Source: a virus | Reading direction: 5' to 3' (one strand) | Length of the DNA stretch: 64,000 bases | IMG/VR virus record: IMGVR_UViG_3300025401_000022 | Coordinates: 16,309 to 80,308 of that record | Part shown: positions 7,057 to 13,026 of the stretch, piece after piece | How positions within the stretch are numbered: position 1 is the stretch's first letter | How the letters are laid out: every line of letters starts with the position of its first letter | The notes under the pieces: generated by a model | The model's input: only the letters and a program-made list of their open reading frames with translations | Databases searched by the model: none | What the model was told of the DNA's origin: nothing | Program-made: the position numbers and the translations under genes

Positions 7057-7359
7057 CTATTTGATATGAATAAATTTAAAGTGGTCTTTAATAAACTTAT
7101 TAGTATGCGCAATAGCCTGCTTGCGGATCTCGTTGAGCTCCTTGGCGATGTTGTCACCGCTCAGCTCCTTGATCCAGCCACGACCGTACCACTGCTCGTG
7201 GTTAGGGTGGTAGTCCAGCTCGATGCAGTTCTCACCCCACGTGATGCAGAACGACTTGCCACCCTGCTTTAGGTACTCAGCAAGCGTGCGCATGATGACT
7301 GCACGTGATGGCTTGCGCTTGTTGAACTCGATGTCAATTACTGGGAATAGTTGGCTCAT
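7057..7359 (-). CDS. Hypothetical protein, 100 aa
   Basis: The product starts MSQLFPVIDIEFNKRKPSRA and looks alpha/beta, with KSFCITWGENCIELDYHPNHEQWYG in two writable parts: KSFCITWGENCIELDY, then HPNHEQWYG. A TATAAT site lies 27-32 nt upstream. The C-terminus (KFIKDHFKFIHIK) is basic. No family is recognised. Confidence 0.6.
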   Translation of the reverse strand: MSQLFPVIDIEFNKRKPSRAVIMRTLAEYLKQGGKSFCITWGENCIELDYHPNHEQWYGRGWIKELSGDNIAKELNEIRKQAIAHTNKFIKDHFKFIHIK

Positions 7360-7385
7360 AAAATCTCCGTTGTGTTGATGTGTCT

Positions 7386-7391
7386 ATTATA
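7386..7391 (-). promoter_or_regulatory. TATAAT -10 candidate
   Basis: A consensus -10 hexamer on the minus strand lies in the 45-nt gap between two early genes, about 27 nt before the ATG at 7359. The expected -35 position (around CACTCA) is poor. It is a weak internal promoter candidate. Confidence 0.3.
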
Positions 7392-7404
7392 CTGGGTCAC
7401 TGGC

Positions 7405-7800
7405 TCACTGAGTGAGCTCGTATGGTTTATCCCAGTCGCCTACGTTCAGGTGAAAGTAGTACGCGGTGTCAAAGTAGTCCACCTGCGCGTCCGACTTGTC
7501 ATAGTAGTCCGCGCTCTTAAGCGCGTCAATGATCTCACCGATCACGCGCTGAGGGCGGTGTGTGAAGTGATCTTCGTACCAGTACGGGTTCACTTGGATG
7601 TGGTTGCGTACGTGCAAGTCAAAGTCTTTGCCAGTGGTCTGCTTGAAGTTCTCCATGAAGTCCACTGGGCCACTGCGTAGGGTGCAGGTGATGCTCATGT
7701 GATCCTGCACGCGCAGGCTGTACTTGATGCCCAGTGGTTTGAGCACCTTGTCTAGGTTAGCCTTGATGATCTTCTTCTTGTCTTGGTTCATGTATGCCAT
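7405..7800 (-). CDS. Hypothetical phage/plasmid-type protein, 131 aa
   Basis: The ATG at 7800 follows AGGAG. The product starts MAYMNQDKKKIIKANLDKVL, then SLRVQDHMSITCTLRSGPVDF, and ends DTAYYFHLNVGDWDKPY. This layout is seen in anonymous proteins shared by phages and plasmids. It has no recognisable catalytic motif. Confidence 0.6.
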   Translation of the reverse strand: MAYMNQDKKKIIKANLDKVLKPLGIKYSLRVQDHMSITCTLRSGPVDFMENFKQTTGKDFDLHVRNHIQVNPYWYEDHFTHRPQRVIGEIIDALKSADYYDKSDAQVDYFDTAYYFHLNVGDWDKPYELTQ

Positions 7801-7811
7801 GGTGTAGCTCC

Positions 7812-7943
7812 TTATTGGTTATGGTGTAGTTCGTCCATCAGCATGGCCCACTCAATCTCTGCGTCGGTCTGCTCAAGCTCGTCAACGCCGTAGCGTCTCT
7901 CTAGCTCTTCAAGTACTTCGGATAGTGGTAGATCTTTGGTCAT
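7812..7943 (-). CDS. Small acidic protein, 43 aa
   Basis: This short gene lies between the 131-residue gene and the 58-residue gene. Its ATG overlaps the upstream TGA (ATGA). The product, MTKDLPLSEVLEELEERYG-like and strongly acidic (DELEQTDAEIEWAM), should be helical. No function is known. Confidence 0.6.
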   Translation of the reverse strand: MTKDLPLSEVLEELERRYGVDELEQTDAEIEWAMLMDELHHNQ

Positions 7944-8116
7944 GTTAGCTCCTCAAGTTTATGTAGTACATCAGTATAGCCGTCGTTACGTTGCAGGACG
8001 CCGTCCTTGGCGCGTTTAGTAGCTTGGCGTAGGTTGTTGTCAGTGAACTCCCAGTAATGCGTCACAGCCCCGTCTATGGGGTCTGTGTACGTTGCTCTGT
8101 ATCGTTTGTTGGTCAT
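7940..8116 (-). CDS. Small hypothetical protein, 58 aa
   Basis: The ATG at 8116 is preceded by AAGGAGGC, a near-perfect ribosome binding site. The product starts MTNKRYRATYTDPIDGAVTH and continues WEFTDNNLRQATKRAKDG. It looks like a small beta-alpha fold. It is coupled downstream by ATGA. Confidence 0.65.
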   Translation of the reverse strand: MTNKRYRATYTDPIDGAVTHYWEFTDNNLRQATKRAKDGVLQRNDGYTDVLHKLEELT

Positions 8117-8125
8117 GTTGCCTCC

Positions 8126-8770
8126 TTATGCGGTTTGTAAAGTGCGCCAAGAGCGCGGTGACATCCAAGATTTTAACACCCTGCCAGTACTCTCTTGCGT
8201 GTAGTTGAACCACAAGCGCTGTCCGTCTTGCTGTACTGCTGTCATCACTAACCCCTTGGCGTTGACGCGCTTGTCACCAGCCTGAATGCGCTCGGCTGGT
8301 ACTGGCTTAGCTACTACTGCCAGCTCAGTGCCGTGCACCTTGTCAGCCAGTGCGCTCATCATCTTAGCGAAGTCTTCACCAGCCTTAGCACGGTACGTCA
8401 TCAGGTAAGCCTCATGCTTACGAATGTCTTGTTGGCGATACTCAGGCGCATCGGCAAACAATGCCACTTCTGCTACGCGCTTGCCGTCTACCATCTTCAT
8501 GTAGCCAGTCTTGTACTCGACTGGGTCGTGCATGCCTGCCAGTGTCTCTTCTGCCTTGATGCGCAGGTCGTGGGCTTGTTTTAATACATCAGCGATCATG
8601 CTGTCAGTCTCAGTACGACGCTTTTCAAGCGGTGCGTAGCGGTGACCTTGACATACGCCTTGGAACCAGCCGTTAGCTACTGTGTAGCCGTGAGCTGAGA
8701 TGCCGCCGCGTACTGCCTGCTGACGTCCACAGCACTGGCAGTGACCGCGTGTTTGAGTTGATGTTGCCAT
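8126..8770 (-). CDS. Zinc-ribbon protein of the phage early region
   Basis: The 214-residue product starts MATSTQTRGHCQCCGRQQAV. The HCQCCG...GVCQGHR pattern suggests one zinc-binding site in the first 45 residues. A helical middle follows (DSMIADVLKQAHDLRIKAEE), then a beta-rich C-terminus. Proteins with the same N-terminal signature and GYTVANGWFQGVC segment occur as anonymous phage early genes. The function is unknown. It is the largest gene of the early block after the 131-residue and sigma genes are considered. Confidence 0.65.
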   Translation of the reverse strand: MATSTQTRGHCQCCGRQQAVRGGISAHGYTVANGWFQGVCQGHRYAPLEKRRTETDSMIADVLKQAHDLRIKAEETLAGMHDPVEYKTGYMKMVDGKRVAEVALFADAPEYRQQDIRKHEAYLMTYRAKAGEDFAKMMSALADKVHGTELAVVAKPVPAERIQAGDKRVNAKGLVMTAVQQDGQRLWFNYTQESTGRVLKSWMSPRSWRTLQTA

Positions 8771-8820
8771 GGTGATAGCTCCTTTAGTTAATTGATCTCA
8801 TCAGTACCAGCCTAACTGGT

Positions 8821-8840
8821 AGACAGCCGTGAGGCTGTTT
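8821..8840. other. Intergenic hairpin
   Basis: AGACAGCC-GTGA-GGCTGTTT forms an 8-bp stem with a 4-nt loop between the 8846-8995 and 8126-8770 genes. There is no U-tract in the direction of transcription, so it may be a processing or stability element and not a terminator. Confidence 0.4.
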
Positions 8841-8845
8841 CGATC

Positions 8846-8995
8846 TTAATATCCAGCATCCCACTGGCATCCGTTGTCAATCCATCGTGCCTCGTCTTTG
8901 GCAGTTTGATAGAGCTCATCTTGCCAGTCGTCATAACCTTGGCAATCTTCTGCGTTATCAAACTCTGTACCGTCTTTGGCGATGTATTTAGTCAT
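8846..8995 (-). CDS. Small hypothetical protein, 49 aa
   Basis: The ATG at 8995 is preceded by AGGAGAATCACT. The product starts MTKYIAKDGTEFDNAEDCQG, then DDWQDELYQTAKDEARW, and ends WDAGY. The KYIAKDGTEFD opening is common in tiny phage proteins of unknown role. It is the first gene of the early block. Confidence 0.65.
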   Translation of the reverse strand: MTKYIAKDGTEFDNAEDCQGYDDWQDELYQTAKDEARWIDNGCQWDAGY

Positions 8996-9000
8996 AGTGA

Positions 9001-9310
9001 TTCTCCTATTGATTGGTTAGTACTGCCTCGAGAGCACTGCATTGCAATGCGCTCTGAGCACTACTATCTGCCAGCTGTTGGGACACCCTACCCCGCTGGT
9101 ACTTCTTTAGAGCTCCATCCACTGTCTAGGCGGAGCTCACAGGCACCTATGCACCTGATCTGCCACACGTTTTACAAGGCTGGTACTTAGTCACCTTGCA
9201 CTGGTAACGCCAGTGAGTCGATCGCTCGGCTAGTGGGCTCTTCGCTTAGTTACTGCATGACACGCTGAACTGTGGCACCGCTCCTAATCACCTGACTGCC
9301 TTACAACAGA
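9001..9310 (-). other. Long structured leader of the early operon (no ORF)
   Basis: About 310 nt separate the TATAAT site from the first early ATG. The stretch has many self-complementary segments (for example CGAGAGCACTGCATTGCAATG and the ACTGGTAACGCCAGT hairpin near 9198-9213) and no coding signal on either strand. No tRNA T-loop or known riboswitch core is recognised. It may be a 5' UTR with a regulatory fold or an uncharacterised small RNA. Confidence 0.4.
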
Positions 9311-9314
9311 CTCC

Positions 9315-9320
9315 ATTATA
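9315..9320 (-). promoter_or_regulatory. Early-operon promoter candidate (TATAAT)
   Basis: A consensus TATAAT on the minus strand precedes the early block. No good TTGACA lies 17 nt upstream. Just upstream, TGCGTATATCTGTG looks like a degenerate version of the phage element GCGTATTAGT, so the two promoter types may overlap here. Confidence 0.45.
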
Positions 9321-9340
9321 GTCACAGATATACGCATTTT

Positions 9341-9955
9341 GATTCCACGATGTGAAATAATTCGGAGTGTGCACTAACATAATTTGGTCACTGGAAAACG
9401 GACAGCTAACCCCCGTGGTTACTGGAATACTAGAGATCTCAGAGAGTTGAGGGGTAAGTATCACCTGATAGCGATCGCGTCTCTATGGCCCGATTAGGGG
9501 CATTGCTGGGGATTCGCTATCGGGCAATATCGCCACCTCACGTCCACCCACCCTCTCAGGCTCTCGCGTGCGCGTACCACTCAGCCACACCACCACACTG
9601 CACCACCGCGCCCACTCCACCACCCCACCAGCCTGCCGTCCCTAGCACACTGCCAGCTCAGCGTCAAGCAATACCCATACTGCCAGTGTGGTTATTAGCT
9701 GGGCCAGCACGCTGGGGCCCGCGTCCACTCTGTCCCCATTACTAGCAGTCAGGGTGGGTGAGTGCCAGCGTGGGGCGCGAGGGGCTGTTCCACATTGTGA
9801 GATGGCGTTCCGCATTGTGGTGGCCCTCCTTTGTGGCGCAGGGTCCCCTTTTTGCCAAGTCGACACCCCGTGAGCAGGTACCCAGGGGGCCGGGCGGAGG
9901 CCCCAGGTCAAAGCTCAAGTTTGTATAATTTTTTATTATTTTTTGTTATATAGAC
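9341..9955. other. GC-rich non-coding divergence region
   Basis: This lies between the start of the minus-strand early block and the origin-like repeat. From about 9530 to 9900 the sequence is C-rich on the plus strand (CACC and CCAC runs) and clearly richer in G+C than the genes around it. It includes a hairpin near 9885-9904 (GGGGCC...GGCCCC). Short ORFs here have low-complexity Pro/His/Ala composition and no ribosome binding sites. Possible roles are a packaging or terminal site, or a spacer for divergent transcription. Confidence 0.4.
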
Positions 9956-10214
9956 AAAAATGCTGCACTGCATCCTGGATATTTGCCAGGGTACAATTTT
10001 GTATGGTGGCACGATAACCCGTTGATTTTAAAGAACATTATACTTACGATCCACAGTATCCACAGTAGTTTTACTTTTTTTTATTTTTTTTTAAAAAAGA
10101 TAAAAAGATATATAGGGTAATAGTCGTTTAGACCCTGGATACTATGGATACTGTGGATAGTGATTACTTTTAGTTATATAGACCGGCCGTTAATATGATT
10201 TTTAGTTATATAGG
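9943..10214. repeat. Three short GTTATATAG repeats
   Basis: GTTATATAG followed by A or G and C occurs at about 9945, 10173 and 10205, flanking the origin-like element. The last two are preceded by TTTTA and lie 28-32 bp apart. They may be protein-binding sites that belong to the same element. Confidence 0.4.
9956..10158. repeat. Origin-like duplicated element, copy 2
   Basis: This is collinear with 2876-3077, offset 7080-7081 bp throughout. It shares the 25-bp block (9956-9980), GATCCACAGTATCCA (10048-10062) and the right-hand iterons (10140-10158). The A/T-only centre is near 10074-10100. The 22-bp left arm (10046-10067) is the exact reverse complement of the right arm of copy 1 (3059-3080). 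It lies immediately upstream of the late-region promoter at 10232. Confidence 0.65.
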
Positions 10215-10231
10215 CCAAAATGCAGCATTGT

Positions 10232-10242
10232 GCGTATTAGTA
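10232..10242 (+). promoter_or_regulatory. GCGTATTAGTA promoter copy, first late operon
   Basis: An exact copy of the element lies only 5 nt before the ATG at 10248. With TATTAG as the -10, transcription would begin at about 10247, giving an essentially leaderless mRNA. It starts the plus-strand late region. Confidence 0.75.
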
Positions 10243-10247
10243 GGAGT

Positions 10248-10556
10248 ATGAACAAGTACGTTTACCAAATCCAAGGCGCACTGGAAGACAGCAACCAAAA
10301 CCTACTAGGGTTACGAGTGCTGGTGTGTGACCTGCACAATTTTGATTCAGTAGACGTACCAATTGAGGTTTTAGATAAAGAGACAGCTAAGTACTTAGCT
10401 TTTCGTCTAAAACTAACAGACGGCGCCTTGGTTATCCAAAAACTACCCAATGGCGTCATTAACAAAATTAGACTGCTATTAGGCAAATACCTAGATAAGT
10501 GGGTATTGGAAAACTTTCATGGCAATATTGGCAACACAAAAGGTGTTAACCCTTGA
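10248..10556 (+). CDS. Hypothetical protein, first gene of the late region
   Basis: The product from the ATG at 10248 is 102 residues (MNKYVYQIQGALEDSNQNLL). An in-frame GTG at 10230 would place the promoter element inside the gene, so it is rejected. AGGAG lies one base before the ATG, too close for normal spacing. The predicted fold is beta-rich with a helical C-terminus. The position just before TerL often holds the small terminase, but this protein does not look like one, and a better TerS candidate is at 56292. Confidence 0.6.
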   Translation: MNKYVYQIQGALEDSNQNLLGLRVLVCDLHNFDSVDVPIEVLDKETAKYLAFRLKLTDGALVIQKLPNGVINKIRLLLGKYLDKWVLENFHGNIGNTKGVNP

Positions 10557-11511
10557 CTATTGGAAAATAGCGCAGGACATCAGACCGGGTGACATTGTAT
10601 TTGACAGACTGGGCCGCAAGGTCCGGGTAAAGCTCGTCCACCCCCTGGACAAACGCGCATGTTACCGAGTCACGTTCCTAGATGGAACCTCAGTGGCTGG
10701 GGATAAAGACCTCAAATTGCCAATTGAAACGCCAAAGTACCGCAAAAGGACTTGGGAATACAAAGGCAAATTCCAATTTCGCAGGCCGCTATCCAATCTC
10801 TCCCTTGGAACGCTGTCTGAAATGGAACTGATTAACAAGCACGGTAGGCTTATGTACAGCGTACCGACCGCTGGACCGTTAGAACTGCCCCATAAAGACC
10901 TGCCAGTGCCGCCGTTTGTGTTTGGGTTGTGGTTTTTCTCTAAAAGAAAAGACGGAACCATAAAAATTCCAGAGAAACACTTTGATTTTATTGTGGAAAA
11001 ACTAAAAGACTACGGCTATATACCAACATCTTGGCGTGATCCCATCAAAAAACGCCGGGTGTACAGCACAAAGCCAACTGTCATGTCGCACTTGGCGCCC
11101 AATGTGCCATACAAAATCCCAAACAACTACCTGTTAGCCAGCCCAGAGCAACGTCTTGAGCTGCTTAGTGGGATTATGTATGGAAAACCAAATCAATATA
11201 ACCAAAAGTTAGATAGATTTCAGTTTAGCTCCAAACATTTACCAACAGTCAAACAAATTCAGTACCTTGCTGAGACGCTTGGCTGTAAAACTTTACTTGA
11301 GGGACCCAATCCATTATCAGGATACACGGTCTACATCAAAACAAAATTAAAACTCATGGAACATCAGACCCCAGCGCCAATCAAAGTGCGACAAAACTGG
11401 AGAATGATTACCAAAATTGAAGAAATTACACCACAGGCGTGCGTTCACATCGAATTAGATGGCGACGATAGCACGATGTTGGTAGAAGAAGGATTTATTG
11501 CATGCCTTTAA
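10519..11511 (+). CDS. Free-standing Hint/LAGLIDADG-like (intein-related) protein
   Basis: The 330-residue product has an intein/Hint-like start (LTLDYWKIAQDIRPGDIVFD, then YRVTFLDGTSVAGD) and end (CVHIELDGDDSTMLVEEGFI). In between are two degenerate LAGLIDADG-type stretches, near residues 132-145 (FVFGLWFFSKRKDG) and 210-222 (QRLELLSGIMYGKP). The acidic catalytic residues of the endonuclease motifs and the C-terminal His-Asn of inteins are missing, and no exteins flank it. It overlaps TerL by 10 nt. I infer a splicing-dead relic or a domesticated DNA-binding protein. Its start overlaps the previous gene by 38 nt, and GTG 10543 is an alternative. Confidence 0.6.
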   Translation: MAILATQKVLTLDYWKIAQDIRPGDIVFDRLGRKVRVKLVHPLDKRACYRVTFLDGTSVAGDKDLKLPIETPKYRKRTWEYKGKFQFRRPLSNLSLGTLSEMELINKHGRLMYSVPTAGPLELPHKDLPVPPFVFGLWFFSKRKDGTIKIPEKHFDFIVEKLKDYGYIPTSWRDPIKKRRVYSTKPTVMSHLAPNVPYKIPNNYLLASPEQRLELLSGIMYGKPNQYNQKLDRFQFSSKHLPTVKQIQYLAETLGCKTLLEGPNPLSGYTVYIKTKLKLMEHQTPAPIKVRQNWRMITKIEEITPQACVHIELDGDDSTMLVEEGFIACL

Positions 11512-12947
11512 CACCCGAAGATAAAAAAGAACTGATCAAGTTCGCAGCCGATCGACCACACTGGCCCAAACCAGAGCTTGACGCCGCAATATGGCGCATC
11601 ACTTGGGCTAAACAAGCGTTAGCACACCAACAAGAACCCGAAGATGGAGAGTATGACACGTTCCTTATGCTTGCAGGCCGCGGCTCTGGCAAGACACACA
11701 CTGCTAGCCATTGGATTGGCATTCGTGCTTGGCGCTTCCCCGGCACTCGCTGGCTTGTCACCGCCCCAACCTCTAATGATATTCGTGCAACTTGCTTCGA
11801 AGGAGACTCCGGTCTTCTCAATATCATACCCAAGAGCCTTATACGAGATTACAACAAGTCCCTCTTTGAAATTACCCTCATCAACGGATCAATCATTCAG
11901 GGGATTCCAGCTTCAGAACCAGAACGTTACCGCGGTAAACAATACCACGGAGCTTGGTTCGACGAGCTATGTGCATTCGACTATCTTGACGACGCATACG
12001 ACGGCGTACAGTTCACCTTACGACTTAAAGATCCAAGAATACCCCGTGTCCAGCAGATCATCACCACCACCCCTAAGCCAAGGGAGCTCATTGTCGACCT
12101 CGCCGAAGGTAAAGTCGGTGGCGACGTCTACATGGTCAACGCGTCCTCGTTTGACAACCGGGAAAACCTGTCAGAAACGTTTTTCAAACAGTTAGAGACA
12201 TACGACGGCACCGACATTGGTCGTCAGGAGATCTACGGTGAGATTCTGGACCCAGAGTCCGCCGGTATTATTAAACGTAAGCAGTTCAAGATGTGGCCTG
12301 CTGATAAGCCCACACCAGAGCTGGAGTATGTCCTAGCTTCCTACGACCCCGCTACATCGGAAAAGACACACAACGACCCCACTGCTTGCACAGTATGGGG
12401 AATCTTTGAACAACAAGACGGTGGCACATGCGCAATCCTTCTTGATTCCTGGGACAACCACCTTTCCTACCCAGAACTACGCCGCAAAGTAGTAAATGAT
12501 TTTAAAGAGGTTGTATACGGCGCAGATAATGAGTTTGCTAAGGGCAAAAAGGCAGACCTCATCCTCATGGAAGACAAATCTGCTGGTATCTCACTAATCC
12601 AAGAGCTCAGAGGCGCAGGAGTGCCAGTCCAAGGTTACAACCCCGGCCGCGCGGACAAAGTGCAGCGCCTAAACATCGTAGCACCCCTGGTAGCTAAGGG
12701 AAAAGTGTTCATTCCAGAAGACCCCAAAAAGCCCGGCGAGTTTGCTGACTGGGCAAAGCGTTTTCTGCGCCAAGTCTGTTCGTTCCCTGAAATGGGTGGC
12801 CATGATGACTATGTGGATTCCCTATCACAAGCCCTTCGTATCCTACGAGACGATGGTTGGCTGCAGTTAGACTACCTCCCAGCTAGGGATTATGACTACG
12901 CTGACGATGATGTACGCAAGCGTTTTGCCAATCCCTACGCCCAATAA
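11502..12947 (+). CDS. terL: Terminase large subunit
   Basis: This is the DNA-packaging motor ATPase and nuclease, 481 residues. Walker A is AGRGSGKT (58-65). Walker B is GAWFDEL (near 150). The coupling stretch is TTTPKP. The RNase H-like nuclease domain carries acidic residues in ASYDPATSE (near 285), LILMEDKSAG (near 355) and GGHDDYVDSLS (near 442). The length is typical of the family. It starts inside the end of the Hint-like gene and is followed by a promoter element and the portal gene. Confidence 0.95.
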   Translation: MPLTPEDKKELIKFAADRPHWPKPELDAAIWRITWAKQALAHQQEPEDGEYDTFLMLAGRGSGKTHTASHWIGIRAWRFPGTRWLVTAPTSNDIRATCFEGDSGLLNIIPKSLIRDYNKSLFEITLINGSIIQGIPASEPERYRGKQYHGAWFDELCAFDYLDDAYDGVQFTLRLKDPRIPRVQQIITTTPKPRELIVDLAEGKVGGDVYMVNASSFDNRENLSETFFKQLETYDGTDIGRQEIYGEILDPESAGIIKRKQFKMWPADKPTPELEYVLASYDPATSEKTHNDPTACTVWGIFEQQDGGTCAILLDSWDNHLSYPELRRKVVNDFKEVVYGADNEFAKGKKADLILMEDKSAGISLIQELRGAGVPVQGYNPGRADKVQRLNIVAPLVAKGKVFIPEDPKKPGEFADWAKRFLRQVCSFPEMGGHDDYVDSLSQALRILRDDGWLQLDYLPARDYDYADDDVRKRFANPYAQ

Positions 12948-12967
12948 GGGCGGATACGTCAAAAACA

Positions 12968-12978
12968 GCGTATTAGTA
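12968..12978 (+). promoter_or_regulatory. GCGTATTAGTA promoter copy, portal operon
   Basis: It lies in the 79-nt gap between TerL and portal and is followed by AATATAAGGG. The predicted start near 12983 gives a leader of about 44 nt. That leader has no strong Shine-Dalgarno sequence before the portal ATG. Confidence 0.75.
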
Positions 12979-13026
12979 AATATAAGGGTTGAGTTAGGCC
13001 CACCAAATTCCAAAATGACATAATCT

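Noticed and set aside
9180-9320. tRNA gene in the early leader
   Set aside because: Several stems are present but no T-loop consensus and no complete cloverleaf could be drawn.
9485-9911. Short ORFs on both strands of the GC-rich island
   Set aside because: Low-complexity Pro/His/Ala composition, no ribosome binding site, and overlapping frames on both strands. Most likely chance ORFs.
10230-10247. GTG start at 10230 for the first late gene (and similar upstream starts at 16164, 51399 and 59160)
   Set aside because: All would translate through the GCGTATTAGT element (giving RIS-type N-termini). Downstream ATG/GTG codons are more plausible.
10232-10255. T7-type RNA polymerase promoters
   Set aside because: Six copies carry TATA(A)GG after the 10-mer, which recalls T7 promoters, but the other eight lose conservation after 10-11 bases and no single-subunit RNA polymerase is in the window. 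It remains the rival model, not the preferred one.
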